Shown here in pieces: positions 1 to 10,885 of a DNA stretch of 64,000 nucleotides. Position 1 is the stretch's first letter, and every line of letters starts with the position of its first letter. Source of the stretch: Siphonodentalium dalli (lineage: Eukaryota > Mollusca > Scaphopoda > Gadilida > Siphonodentaliidae). The translations under genes were made by a program, and so were the position numbers. The stretch lies in assembly GCA_032622095.1 (NCBI GenBank), contig CP136066.1, positions 63,828,609 to 63,892,608 on the forward strand, written 5' to 3'. A model generated the notes under the pieces. The model had not been told where the DNA came from, did no database searches, and was given only the letters and a program-made list of their open reading frames with translations.

Positions 1-595
1 TTCCGAAATATATATAAACACCATATTGCCCTAATATATACATGATTCATAACCAAGAAAAATTAACTTATCATATCATATTGGTAATAAATGACTTGAT
101 TATAATTGATTAAATCCGACAGCAATAAACCGATTTTTTTAGTATTACCGCGTTATGATAAATTAAAACGAAACGCTCTTTATTGACACAAGGCAAAGGT
201 CATCTGGAAATTGGAATGTTTACGAGATGATACTTGCCTAATAACTAGTGTGCAAGTCTTCGCATATATATGCAATCTTTATATGAATATATAATATATA
301 ATATAACTTGGACTATTCCGGTAACGGAAAAAAATATATAAACACGAGCACGTGTTTATATAGATAAATGCGCGCAAAACTGAATAATATACGGGCATGG
401 CTTTATAGTAACAACACATCGCGATACATATAATAATAATAACACGATAAAGACATTTAATTACGAGAACGGCGATGTTTTCGGCAAAGTTTTGCATTCG
501 TAGTGTGATAACGCGACAATCTTCAAAGGCCGAGATCGACTACATGCAAACTTAAAATACTGCCGTAGCGTATCTATGCGTTGTCGATGGGTTAC
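1..595. other. AT-rich stretch without a recognised gene
   Basis: The sequence is AT-rich with TATA-like runs around 270-300 and 340-365. The open frames are short, have no recognisable domain and no convincing splice signals. It could be upstream of the E-box cluster that follows, but I see no gene here. Confidence 0.4.
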
Positions 596-665
596 CACGT
601 GATCGATCACGTGCTCTGCTTCTGTTTACATGTGACAATCACGTGATCGGGCCGATGATCACGTG
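596..665. promoter_or_regulatory. Cluster of four CACGTG E-boxes
   Basis: Perfect CACGTG palindromes lie at 596-601, 608-613, 640-645 and 660-665. Most are extended toward the TCACGTGA form that bHLH-zip factors (USF, MITF/TFEB, MAX families) bind. The local base composition is richer in GC than the surroundings. Four copies in 70 bp is far above chance for this AT-rich DNA, so an enhancer or promoter is plausible. The target gene is unknown; the plus-strand FLYWCH exon 8.5 kb away is one candidate. The motif is seen; the function is inferred. Confidence 0.55.
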
Positions 666-1161
666 ACTTCGTCTACAACAAAATCTTCGGCTAACTTCGG
701 AATTTTTTATAATCGTTATAAAAATAACGAATGGCGGCCGAATATTAGATTATATGCGCCCAATGGACATTATATATATATTATCGGTATATTGAAAGAA
801 AATATTATTGTTTTTTCAGCACCCTATTCCTTTAAAGACCTACAACTGCTGGCAATAATACAATATTCCTGCACTAATTTTCAATTAAAATATTCCATGG
901 GGCTTATTTATATTAGAGTAGCCAAATTGGGAGATGAGATATTCCATAGATCTCAAAGTTAAGATTGTGATCAGCAGATTCACTGTGGTCAGGGTTTTTT
1001 ACCACAAGAAAAAGTCTGCAAACATTGGTGTTCATATAGTTGGAAGGACTTCATGCTTCATGCAGCTTGCTGAATTTTTGCGAAAACCCTGTGCCAATGC
1101 ATTAAAGGCACTGTGATTGCTGGGCACTAAATGTGCTCAAACGACCACAGCCCCGTATCCC
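666..1161. other. No gene recognised
   Basis: A 99-codon open frame starts at 663 with GTG and runs to 962, but it matches no family I know, has AT-driven composition, and begins inside the last E-box. A first exon or 5' UTR driven by the E-box cluster cannot be excluded. Confidence 0.3.
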
Positions 1162-1403
1162 TTAACACTCTGAGTGCCAGGGGACGATCTCATCGGCCCT
1201 AAACCTACAAAATAAGTCTGTTAAAGAATATAAGAATAAATTATTAAAATTGTCAAAAATTGTAAAAAAAAAAAAAATTGTTAGGCCAATGCATTCTCTT
1301 ATATATGCGAGGCGACCTATGGTCGACTCGCATATATAAGAGAATGCATTGGCACAGGGTATATGGGTTGATACAAAAATTGACCTGGCACTCAAAGGGT
1401 TAA
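1162..1403. mobile_element. MITE family A copy with 69-bp hairpin
   Basis: The terminal inverted repeats read TTAACnCTnTGAGTGCCAGG on the left and its complement on the right (CCTGGCACTCAAAGGGTTAA). An almost perfect 69-bp hairpin sits at 1285-1353: GCCAATGCATTCTCTTATAT and onward, folding on a TAT loop. There is no coding capacity. Sister copies are at 8877-9106 and about 20123-20555. Non-autonomous DNA transposon is the best description; the class is not determined. Confidence 0.75.
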
Positions 1404-1896
1404 TAAAACACACCCAAACTACATTCATTTTTTTATATTTATATACCTTTCTCCTTATTTATTTCCGTAGTTTTGGAAAAATTATTATTCTAGTTTTTTT
1501 CAAAATCTGTATGCAGTATGGAGATGATATAATGGGGCATTGTAAGTTAGCCCGATATTCTACCCGTGATTTACCGATTAATTAGTCTATCATAGTCTGC
1601 TTAACAAGTACACCTATTTAGTATACCAAAATGTTTTTGTGATTTACGTCAACAAGATGTGATGTCTGTTCCTGTTATGGTGTTTATTGGGGTATACCAC
1701 ACATGACCCAATTGACAGTAAAAAAACTGTTGACCAATCAATAAAAAGGATTTAGTGAAATTTAAATATAATCCTATGACCACATTTAATCCACCATTCA
1801 TTAAAGCAACTCATAATCTTCACACATCCCCAGCAAAATAGACCTTCAATGATTAGCACAGTTTAATGTCAGACTTTGCAGGCAATCAATCACATG
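1404..1896. other. No gene recognised
   Basis: AT-rich sequence without domains, splice signals or repeats that I could pair with another part of the window. Confidence 0.35.
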
Positions 1897-2250
1897 GATC
1901 ATGCCATGAATCTCTACTAGAGATCATATTCCACCAGTACAAAACCTTGGCGGGAAATATATTTCTTATTATGTATTCCTTAATAATGTATTTCACTGTA
2001 GGTGGAAGTCCCAACTGGAAATTTCATGATTTAAGTGACTTTGTGAGCGATATTGCTTCATGTCACTTACAATTATTGAATTTTTCCTGGGTAATTAATT
2101 CAATGTTTATTGTGATATCGGCTCACAAAAGTCATGGAAAAGCATGCAATTTGGTTCCATCAAAACTTCAAAAAGTTCCCAGGTTTTGTACTGGTAGAAT
2201 ATGATCTCTAAGGGCATTAGCTAGAGTAGAGATTCATGGCATGATCTATC
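1897..2250. mobile_element. Foldback MITE (GATCATGCCATGAATCTC ends)
   Basis: The left end (1897-1948) is complementary to the right end (about 2182-2250): GATCATGCCATGAATCTCTA pairs with TAGAGATTCATGGCATGATC, and GTACAAAACC pairs with GGTTTTGTAC further in. A diverged relative at 10886-11640 shares the TTGTGAGC-GATATCGC-type interior and the same right end but carries an insertion. The open frame through it is not credible as a gene. Confidence 0.65.
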
Positions 2251-2545
2251 AATCACAGATCCCATGACCATGTAGTCATTGTGTATTTGTTTATGCCGCA
2301 GTAAGACAAACCGTACAGTCTCATAAATTTGTCCTTATTATGGACTATGGATTATATTTCATTGGAATATGCCATTGCCATGTGGTAACTTTGCTAATTG
2401 TAAGCAATTGTATGGCCCGATTCAACTCGTATAGCAATATAATAATTATAATAATTACTTTTATAGTTTTTTTCTACGTTTAGAAGATTAATATGTAGTA
2501 GACATGACTGAAGTTTGCATACCTGATATGTTAAAAATTTGTATA

Positions 2546-3900
2546 CACAACATATTCCATATTATATAACATTTGGAAGAGGAACCAAAAATATGTATAT
2601 TCCACCAGAATATACAGCTGTGGTCTAGGAGTGTCCTCCAAGTGATAGAGATTCCCAGATTCACCCAAGACTTTCCCTGTTATTTACTCCAGAATGCATC
2701 ATAATATGTAAGAAACTAAGAGATAGAGTTATTCCCCTTCCATTGAGAATACTAAACTTGCAGTACAGACCAAATCGAAAAAAGATAAATTTGGATTAAT
2801 AATTTTGATATTGGTTCATATTTGTTCGAATGATTGCAGAAACCCAAAAAAGGGTAGAAAATGAAACGCAACCTTAACATCTAAGATGGCTTTTGTCGAG
2901 TGTGATAGCATAAAAAAAAAAAGTTTCAAATATCTACGATCAAAACTGTAGGAGAAGTTGATTACACCATGAAGGTAACCTCACACAGAAAAACAGAAAA
3001 TTATTAAAAAAAAATTCAAAGTCGAAAGGCCCATAACTTTCTTTGGGAAAAATCATTGGATCAAACTCAAATTCGAACTTGACCTGTATTTTGATATGAA
3101 CGACCCACAAAAAAACATAATTTCCAATTAAACAATCCAAACTTGAGTTATCATCCGGAAACCAAAGAAAAAACAAGAAAAATTGAATTTTCTAAGTTGA
3201 AAAGCCCAAAACTCTGAGAAAAATCATCGGATCAAACTCAAATTCGAACTTGACCTGTATTTTGATATCATTGACTCACACGAAAATTGAATTTTCAATT
3301 GAACAGTCCAAACTTTAGTTATCATGCGGAAAAAAAATATTTAATTTTCAAAGTCGAAAAAAGTCCATTACTCTAGAAAAAATCATCGGATCAAACTCAA
3401 ATTCGAACTCAACCTGTATCTTGATATGACTGATCTACAAAAAAACGGTATTTGCAATTAAAGGATCCAAACTTGAGATATCATCCATAAACCGAAAAAG
3501 TGAGAAATTTTCTAAGTCGAAAATGAGGCGTAACTTAAAAAAAAAAAGTCGGACCGAACCACAATTAGCATCATGCAGAGATGCAGTCGTAAGGATATTG
3601 CATACAAAAAATTATTGAAATCGGTTCATAGTTGTTCGAGTTATGAGGTCGGACGGACGCACTGAGGGAGAAAGCGTGATGGACAGACGCAGTCAATCCA
3701 GTATACCCCCCATTTTCTTCAAAAGTGGGGGTATAATTAAGCATAGAATACACGTTGGTAACTTGACAAAAACAATGTTCATAGTTTATTCAATCTGATA
3801 AGTTGATAATATGTTTTGGAGCTTCCTCTCTCAAATGGTATATAATATGGAATATGTTGTATATAATGTGATCTGGTGATTTGAAAATTAAGAGGGCCTT
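2546..3900. mobile_element. MITE split by a nested element with ~165-bp tandem repeats
   Basis: The left part (about 2546-2775) and right part (about 3765-3900) match the two halves of an intact MITE at 50118-50547. Shared landmarks are CATTTGGAAGAGGAACC on the left and GGAGCTTCCTCT plus GTTGTATATAATGTGATC on the right. Between them, about 2780-3745, sits another element. It contains three to four diverged ~165-bp units with the phrase CAAATTCGAACTTGACCTGT and ends in a short GGGGGTATA hairpin near 3700-3735. Related sequence occurs at 7790-8070 and 56690-57075. The open frames here are not genes. Confidence 0.65.
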
Positions 3901-3968
3901 GATACTCAAAAATAACCTGGACAAGTTTCAAAACCAGTGCTGCCCAAATATTATTGTTCCACATAACT

Positions 3969-4368
3969 TTAACCCTTTACCCAACAGAAGGGCCCTGTGC
4001 CAATGCATTCTCTTATATATGCGAGTCGACCATAGGTCGCCTCGCATATATAAGAGAATGCATTGGCTTAACACATTAAAAATTATAAAATTGTTAAAGA
4101 ATGTAAGAAAAAATGGTAAAAAGTGTTAAAAAAAGATTTTTTTTAGGCCAATGCATTCTCTTATATATGCGAGGCGACCTATGGTCGACTCGCATATATA
4201 AGAGAATGCATTGGCACAGGGCATAACTGTAATCATCACAATGTGGTCAATGAGCCGGTTCCAATGATATCCATATGTGTATGGTTCTATTGAGACAGAC
4301 CGAAGATATTTTAGGCTGTTGAAGCTTTATTTGGCCGGTTTTGGCCGGTTTGTTGGGTAAAGGGTTAA
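3969..4368. mobile_element. MITE family B copy with two 69-bp hairpins
   Basis: The ends are TTAACCCTTTACCCAACA and its inverted complement (TGTTGGGTAAAGGGTTAA). Two copies of the 69-bp palindrome, 3999-4067 and 4147-4215, face each other so that CCCTGTG lies outward on both sides. A second copy of the element is at about 14130-14578. The terminal repeats differ from families A and C although the hairpins are the same. Confidence 0.75.
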
Positions 4369-4371
4369 ATG

Positions 4372-4730
4372 CAAAGATGGCCTTCAAGGTGGGTATTGCT
4401 TTTAAAATAGTCACATCCGTTAAAACCATTATAAACAGAAAGAATATTAAAATATAGACATATTTTGTTCTTATACCGATAGTAAATAACGTGTAAATAG
4501 TATTATTGTTAAGTCGTAAGCTTTGTTATGTAAACAAAAACCAAAAAAGTTACAAAACCTGGCTTTTGTTTACATAACACAGCATACGAACTTGACAATA
4601 ACGTAATATTTACGCTAGATTTATGATTGGTATAAGAACAAAATATATCTAAATTTTAATATTCTTTCTGTTTATGGCAGTTTTAACGGGTTTGACTATT
4701 TTAACAGCATACCCACCATGATGTCCATCC
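4372..4730. mobile_element. Foldback element with ~170-bp arms
   Basis: Long imperfect inverted repeat. AAGGTGGGTATTGC, ATAGTCA, CGTTAAAAC, ATAAACAGAAAGAATATTAA and TTTTGTTCTTATACC on the left are mirrored in order on the right, ending GCATACCCACCATG. The centre holds TTATGTAAACAAAA and its complement. There is no coding potential. It directly abuts the right end of the family B element. Confidence 0.65.
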
Positions 4731-4980
4731 ATGCCTTTAACCCTTTCATGATGGTAGCTGTGCTGGTGCAGCATTAGAGATATATATAAGAGAATGCACT
4801 GGCTGGTCAAGGTAAATATTGTTAGGCCAATCTGAAACATAATGATTGTGAGCTGCTTTTATCCACAACGTTAGTATCATTTTATTTTCATGAGAGGTTG
4901 TATATCGAAAATTAAAATAGTCCACGCACGCGAAGTAACTTTAGTGACTGAAAATTGATTTACAGAATAATTTTTCCCAT
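4731..4980. other. Remnant of a hairpin MITE, otherwise nothing
   Basis: AACCCTTTCATGATGG at 4739 and ATATAAGAGAATGCACTGGC at about 4785-4804 are the decayed left end and half hairpin of the type seen more fully at 19078-19306. The rest shows no feature. Confidence 0.45.
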
Positions 4981-5053
4981 TAAACACAGGGGGGGCCAGG
5001 AAAAAATTTGCATACACAATGCTGAATTTGTTTTTTGCAGCACTTTGGACCAC

Positions 5054-5084
<31 letters not shown>

Positions 5085-6306
5085 GTGCAATTTTTTTTTT
5101 TTTTTCCACTCGTGGTTTTGGGACCCCCCCCTTTCCAGTCACATTTGAATGAAATTTATCAAGCTGGAGAGCCAATATAGGCAAAAACATCAGGGTGTAG
5201 AATGTCCAGTGAAGGTGGCTGATGTTGAGAAACAGAGAATGGTTAAATTAGAATGAACATATATAATAATTGTCAGTCATTCGTAATTTGACCATTCTGT
5301 TTTTTCAAGCATCATCCAACTTTGGTGTACTTTCGCCACCAGTTAAACTCAAATACTAATAAATTATAACTATGAGCACAAGCAATACACTCATGAGATT
5401 AAAAACATTTATCATGAAAAACACAACCAGCTGACACAACCAGTGAAACACCTTTTATCTAATTATTTATTCCAGACTTTGCACTAGACACTTATCAAAC
5501 TGTTTCTTGCCTGTTTTACAATATGCAGTGTACGTGGTTAGATGGATCATTTTAATATTAACAATAGCTAAATGGTTGTAGAATAGCGCATATAAATAAA
5601 TAATATCTCATTATTTCACAAGTGAAAGACAGTCATGTTTTACTAAGAAAATGCTATTGAGACTGATAGAGATCCATTTGAATGTCTGTTCATTAATAAT
5701 TGGGTATGTAACACTGTAGCACTTTTGTCTTTTATAGTATTAGTAACTTTGTGCCAGAAACATGTTTATAGATTAGAGAACAGGCATGTTCTACATTTAT
5801 TTCACACATTATTTCAGTTTCATATCAGACTTGGAGGGTTGAATTTCAGTTTGATACCACAGATAGTGGTAATGTGATATTTTATTTTACTTACTGAAGT
5901 ATATATGGTTTATTTGTCTTTAGAGTTCATTATAATATATTTACATACCAAGTGGTTATCCAACCCAGGTGGGCCAGCGCAGTTAAAAATTTCACGAAGG
6001 TCTACTTAGTATTAGAAGGGACAAAATAATCAAAACATTCTGAGGCCAACCTGACCACAGATAACTGTACCTAGTATCTTGTGTGTACACTACATGTGTT
6101 ATTTAGATCATAACATATCAAACCAATCATTATATAGGCTAAACAGCTTGTAATTAGGTCAAGAAAGGGCAAAAGGAAAAAATTTGCAAGCACCAAAAAC
6201 ACCGGAAAAACGTGTTTTCAGGAGCTGCAACCCCCCCCCCACCCCCCCCCCCCCCCGGCCTTGTGTCGGAATTTTTTTGCACGACCCCCCCCCCCCTGTT
6301 AAACAT
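4981..6306. mobile_element. Interspersed element with terminal G/C runs, copy 1
   Basis: The ends are near TTAAACACAGGGGGGG on the left and CCCCCCTGTTTAACA-like sequence on the right. Inside are a C27 tract (5053-5079) and two more C runs near 6229-6296. The body from 5100 to 6240 aligns closely with 47560-49330. Relative to that copy it lacks about 600 bp at around 5480, where CCAGACTTTGCACTAGACACTTATC joins two segments that are apart there. No intact open frame is present. Class is unknown; a non-autonomous DNA transposon is the simplest reading. Confidence 0.65.
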
Positions 6307-6350
6307 AGCAATTTTAAAGATTATTTATAAGTTATAATATCATTATTAGG

Positions 6351-6448
6351 CCAATTTATTCTCTTATATATTAAAGGCTCCCTATGGGAGAATACATTGG
6401 CACAGGGTTTTCACATAATTCAGGAAGCTCCAGTCTTGGAAGGGTTAA
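6351..6448. mobile_element. Degenerate hairpin MITE end
   Basis: GGCCAAnTTATTCTCTTATATA followed by a shortened loop and GAATACATTGGCACAGGG is a decayed version of the 69-bp hairpin. It is followed by TTCAGGAAGCTCCAGTC and AAGGGTTAA, as at the right end of the element at 19078-19306. Confidence 0.5.
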
Positions 6449-6576
6449 AGTGGAACAGTCCACTGGCGTAATCAAATTGGAATATAGAATAAAGTAGTTA
6501 TTTTTATAATTTTATACCTATACCCAAATTAGCAGCAGGCAATGTCATTCTTACATATGATTTACAGGCATGCAGC

Positions 6577-6834
6577 TACAGTAATGCTCTAAATAATCGA
6601 CTCCTTAACCACAGCATAATTATTTGTAATTTTTCAAGATTTAGTCGGAAATATGGCTTGTTGCCATTCATCGGAAAGCTCTATGAGAGCTTTCCGATGA
6701 ATGGCAACAAGCCATATTTACGACTCACAGAGCTTTCCGATGAATGGCAACAAGCCATATTTCCGACTAAATCCTGAAAAATTACCCATAATTCTGCTGT
6801 GGTTAAGGAGTTGATTATTTAGAGCATTACTGTA
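6577..6834. mobile_element. Foldback element (CTTAACCACAGCAGAATTAT family), most complete copy
   Basis: Arms of about 125 bp run from TACAGTAATGCTCTAAATAA to its complement. They pass through CTTAACCACAG, TTTTCAGGATTTAGTCGG and GGCTTGTTGCCATTCATCGG. The centre is duplicated, with an extra GAGCTTTCCGATGAATGG. Other copies are at 8463-8655, 11721-11855, 14725-14870, 16789-16984 and 19611-19788. No coding capacity. Confidence 0.75.
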
Positions 6835-6959
6835 CTGTGTTTTTCAGAATCATTGCCATTCGATCATTTGCCAAAAGACGTCACAAATTCCATGCATGCA
6901 GCTACTCTATTTGCCATTTTTTTATCAGTGAAAATTCACCCCGAATTAAGGAGTAAATA

Positions 6960-8250
6960 TTTAAGATGGTGTGTTTTCTTACATGCTACGTTTGACATGG
7001 CTGGAATGTTTTGTAATGTTGTTTAAAGGGGTACTGTACACTAAATCTGGCCATTTATGGGACCATCTCCTATTATACTCAACAGAATATATGTGATATA
7101 TGAATGAAGTTGACCCATGGATGATTGCAAAATACACTCATGTGTTCAATGAACGATGTAAACAACATGCTAATTATAATGAAAATAAGTTAATGACTCG
7201 AGCCATTAACTCATTTTCATTATAATTACCATAGATTTTTTTTACCCTGTGCCAATGCATTCTCTTATATATGCGAGTCGACCATAGGTCGCCTCGCATA
7301 TATAAGAGAATGCATTGGCCTAACAATTTTTTACAATTTTAATAATTTTTTCTTGTATTCTTTAACAATTTTATAATTTCACCCATACAGAGCCCCAGAC
7401 AAACATGAGCAGACAACACTCTTCTATATGCTTCTATATATGTGTGGGGCTCCCTGCAGGGTAATGGATGTTTTTTATTTTATGTCCTAAAAATTGTAAG
7501 AAACATTTATTTTTAAAAAATGATAAAAAATTGTTAGGCCAATGCATTCTCTTATATATGCGAGGCGACCTATGGTCGACTCGCATATATAAGAGAATGC
7601 ATTGGCACAGGGTAAAAAAAATCCTGCCTTACGACTGGATTTGATATGGCGGGTCACATATAGACTATGGTAATTATAATGAAAATAAGTCTATGACTCG
7701 AGCCATAAACTCATTTTCATTATAATTACCATGTTGTTTTACATCGTTCATAAACTAAATAAAAGGTCAGCAGACCACAGTGTCCCCCGAAAACGTGGCA
7801 AGTCGATGCCGCTTTGTTGAAGAAATTAAAAAAAAAATGTTGAAATTTTCTAAGTTGAAAAGGGTTAATAACTCTGTAAAAAAATAATTTTTCCGTTATC
7901 TATATACATGTTGCACATCTTCAATATATGGGCAACAATATTCTGAAGTTTCAAATCTCTGGGATGAAATCTGTAGGAGGAGATGATTACACCATGAAGG
8001 TACTCAAAAGTGTGACGGACGGAAGGAGCCCGTTTCTATAGTCCCCCAAAAATAAATTTTTCGGGGGACAATGAGTGTATTTTCACTAATCCGTGACTCA
8101 AATTCATTCATTTGTCATATATATTCTGTTGAGTATAGTAGGAGATGGTCCCATAAATGGCCGGATTTAGTGTACGATAGTGTGTTGCCTTACATGCTAC
8201 ATTCAGCATGGCTGGAATGCTTTGTAATATTGTTTAATGCTAATTTCTTT
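6960..8250. mobile_element. MITE with AGGGGTACTGTACACTAAAT ends, carrying nested insertions
   Basis: The left end at about 7026 (AAAGGGGTACTGTACACTAA) is inverted at about 8160-8176. ACTCAACAGAATATAT and its complement lie just inside. An uninterrupted relative is at 53338-53619. Nested inside are a TAATTATAATGAAAAT palindrome (7175-7230, again 7675-7732), a family C hairpin element (about 7236-7665, hairpins 7251-7319 and 7538-7606), and a piece ending ATTTTTCGGGGGACA near 8070. A ~60-bp segment with ACATGCTAC and CATGGCTGGAATG is found on both outer flanks (6960-7025 and 8180-8245). Confidence 0.65.
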
Positions 8251-8462
8251 ATAGTCCGATTTGATGGTCCTTGCATCATGAGATTCCAAAAACAAGATTT
8301 CTTCAAAAGACACTTTAGTTATCAGAATTGATTAATTACCAAAAAATAATGCTTACCACTGTCAACTCTAGAATAAAAATTTTCTAAGTGTTATATATTT
8401 ATTTATTAACATTTTGTTGAAAAAAATTTGGTATTGGAGAGTTCAGTAATGCCCGAAGTATA

Positions 8463-8655
8463 TGACCCTTTAACCACAGCAGAATTACGGGAAATTTTTC
8501 AGGATTTAAATGGAAATATGGCTTGTTGCCATTTATTGGAAAGTTCTCACCGAGAGCTTTCTGATGAATGGCAGCAAGCCATATTACCGACTAAATCATG
8601 AAAAAATTCCCATAATTCTGCTGTGGTGAGAGGTTGATTATTTAGTATATTACTT
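8463..8655. mobile_element. Foldback element, CTTAACCACAG family, diverged copy
   Basis: The arms are shorter and more diverged than in the 6577-6834 copy, but the order TTTAACCACAGCAGAATTA, ATGGCTTGTTGCCATT, GAGCTTTC and AATTCTGCTGTGGTGAG is kept. Confidence 0.65.
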
Positions 8656-8876
8656 TATACTGGTGAAATATTCCAGGTGGTAAAAAATAAGATTTCAAAA
8701 ATTGATAAATGATAACTCTGAGGTTTGAAGGGTGGGCTCCTCAACTCAAATCAATTATGTTTTACCCCAGAAACAAAAGTAATTAGTAATTTAGGAGCAT
8801 TAATTTTGAAAGTAGGAAAGAAGCCTGGGTACTCATGTACCAGTTTGATTCGATGAAATGAGCACAAAATATATCT

Positions 8877-9106
8877 TTAACCCTTTGAGTGCCAGGTCAA
8901 TTTTTGTACCAACCCATATACCCTGTGCCAATGCATTCTCTTATATATGCGAGTCGACCATAGGTCGCCTCGCATATATAAGAGAATGCATTGGCCTGAC
9001 AATTTTTTTTTTTTACAATTTTAATAATTTATTCTTATATTCTTTAACAGACTTATTTTGTAGGTTTAGGGCCGATAAGATCGGCCCCTGGCACTGAAAG
9101 GGTTAA
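8877..9106. mobile_element. MITE family A copy with 69-bp hairpin
   Basis: The left end is TTAACCCTTTGAGTGCCAGG and the right end CCCTGGCACTGAAAGGGTTAA-like. The hairpin is at 8927-8995. It lies only 24 bp upstream of the FLYWCH exon and in the opposite orientation to the copy at 1162-1403. Confidence 0.75.
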
Positions 9107-9129
9107 TTTATTTTAATATTTTATTTCAG

Positions 9130-9516
9130 GGAACACTGACATCTCCAGCAATACCAGCATATAAAACCGAGACAGACCAACAAGCTCAATGTTCCGATCT
9201 GGAGTTTAAATTCTCTGCATTGCAGACCCTCACAACGGGCAGCTTTAACCAGTTGCCTGATGACTCATGTGTGACGTACCGGATTCTGAAGAACGCTTCG
9301 ACACGGGGACGAGATAAACTGTTCGATTCTGCCGGACACTGTTACAACTTGCAGCATTCGTCACATGTGAATAAGCAGCACCGTGTCTGGCGCTGTAATA
9401 AGCGATCTAGAAATCTGGTCTGCAAGGCGACTGTCAGACAAGTGGTCGACTCAAAATTCGGGAATGTGTTCATTCCTGGTAAGGAGGACCATAAGTGTGT
9501 ACACGGCTCAAAATAA
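9130..9516 (+). CDS. FLYWCH-type zinc-finger exon (3' terminal coding exon)
   Basis: A clear 3' splice site (TTTTATTTCAG, AG at 9128-9129) opens a 129-codon phase-0 frame that ends in TAA at 9514-9516. Residues about 62-123 of the exon carry the FLYWCH pattern: KLFDSAGHCYNL, then VWRCNKRS, a Cys in LVCKA, and a terminal DHKCVH with possible zinc-binding His/Cys. FLYWCH fingers bind DNA or protein in chromatin regulators and are also found in MULE-type transposases, so the gene could be a host regulator or transposon-derived. A donor-like GGTAAGG at 9478-9484 would cut off the final His motif, so I favour translation to the stop. No upstream exon was found; the gene is therefore partial in my annotation. 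Weakly supported alternative: a processed remnant. Confidence 0.65.
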   Translation, partial: GTLTSPAIPAYKTETDQQAQCSDLEFKFSALQTLTTGSFNQLPDDSCVTYRILKNASTRGRDKLFDSAGHCYNLQHSSHVNKQHRVWRCNKRSRNLVCKATVRQVVDSKFGNVFIPGKEDHKCVHGSK

Positions 9517-9707
9517 TTTTTTTTTTACTGCCTGTCAAATGGATGGTGTTGGTCATTTCAAAATTGTGCCTGTCAATTTTCAGATATACTGTATGAGACA
9601 GTATTTAAATTTCCAATCGACATATTATTCGTCAATGTTGCACACATTTTAGTGAGCGTCCAATCGCCACCGGGGGAAAAACCCATGTTCAAAACTTTAA
9701 TTTGATT

Positions 9708-9713
9708 AATAAA
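9708..9713 (+). promoter_or_regulatory. Candidate polyadenylation signal AATAAA
   Basis: AATAAA lies about 190 bases after the stop codon of the FLYWCH exon, a normal distance for a 3' UTR. A second A-rich AATAAAAA follows at about 9767. Confidence 0.35.
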
Positions 9714-9958
9714 TACACATGCAATTCACAAATGACATAATCATATTCACTATGAATTGATCTGAAATAAAAAAAAAATGTTTCCTATTTGGCCAGTAGT
9801 GGCTCCTTGGATGTACCCAAATAGATATAGATTGTTTAAAAATTTGCACTGGACAAAATGTCCGACAAATACAGAAGTGCACTGGACATAAGCTATTTAT
9901 TGTCGGACAATGACCGTGACCGGCCACTTATTTTGAGCCTTGGTGGAGATCATATTCC

Positions 9959-10109
9959 CAAGCCTTGAAATAGTGTGTCTGTCATTTGCAGATTGAGGTC
10001 CCCAGAGGGTGAATTTGGTGATGCTAGCCCACTATGCGGGGTAGCATCACTAAATTCACCCTCTGGGGACCTCATTCCGCAAATGACAGACACACTATTT
10101 CAAGGCTTG
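9959..10109. mobile_element. Foldback MITE (CAAGCCTTGAAATAG family), short form
   Basis: A nearly perfect 151-bp palindrome. The outer arms are CAAGCCTTGAAATAGTGTGT, and the inner part GAGGTCCCCAGAGGGTGAAT folds on a GCATCAC/GTGATGC core. The family has short forms here and at 15971-16100, 18481-18624 and 21946-22090, and long forms at 14912-15311 and 25533-25925. Confidence 0.8.
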
Positions 10110-10179
10110 CATTTTCCACCATTACAATACCTGGGAACTTTTTGTTGTTCTGACGGGGAACTTTATAATATTTAACAAA

Positions 10180-10885
10180 TGAAAGTGTCAGTGATACTGT
10201 AGCTCAACTTGGGAAGTTTATTTTTTGCTGATCAATGAATGATAAAGAAGAAAAGCCAAAAAGTTACAGTAAAGGTCTTGTTTGTATTGGTTAGATGAAA
10301 TTATTTTCATTTCAAACATTTCACCAATTAATGTGGGCTGCAGGGTGTGCAGACGGATTCAAATTTGAAATCCAAGATTACTGCTGGCAGCCATGTTTTA
10401 TAACGAAATTGGGCAATAATCTAGAGGTCACCTTGAAGATCCCTATGAATTTTGTGAGGATCAGATGAGGGATGTGATCTGCAGGGTGTGCCAAAGGATT
10501 TAGTCATGCAAAGAGTAAAATCCAAGATGGCTGCAGGCAGCCATGTTTTTCATTGAAAATTGTTCAAATTTGATTGCTCCCATCTGGAGATATCCTAAAG
10601 ATGACTGCAAATTTTCAAAACAATTCTCCAAAAAATGCGGGCTGCAGGCTGTGCCGATTGATTCAAATTTGAAATCCAAAATGGCTGCTGACGGCCTTGT
10701 TTTTTAACAAACTTTGGAAAAAATCAATGGATCCCATCTAGAGGTCACCCTGAAGATCCATATGAAGTTTGGTAACGATCGGATGAGGGATGTGGCCTGT
10801 AGGAAATTGTTAACGGGTGCACAGACGACAGACACCAACCCACTGCAATAGCTCAAACTTTACAAAAGTAAAATTGAGCTAACAA
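10180..10885. mobile_element. Element with ~160-bp internal repeats, short form
   Basis: Starts with GAAAGTGTCAGTGATACTGT and AGCTCAACTT, and ends with CAATAGCTCAAACTTTACAA and TTGAGCT. Between them are about three to four units containing CCAAGATGGCTGC, GGCAGCCATGTTTT and ATGAGGGATGTG. The same ends and unit occur in a much longer copy at 60886-63880. Confidence 0.65.

Noticed and set aside
1285-1353. Rho-independent terminator or tRNA-like fold in the 69-bp hairpin
   Set aside because: It recurs inside mobile elements in either orientation in a eukaryotic genome; no tRNA boxes are present.
4955-5190. Proline- or glycine-rich open frames over poly(C) tracts
   Set aside because: Homopolymer translations only; the same tracts recur in other element copies.
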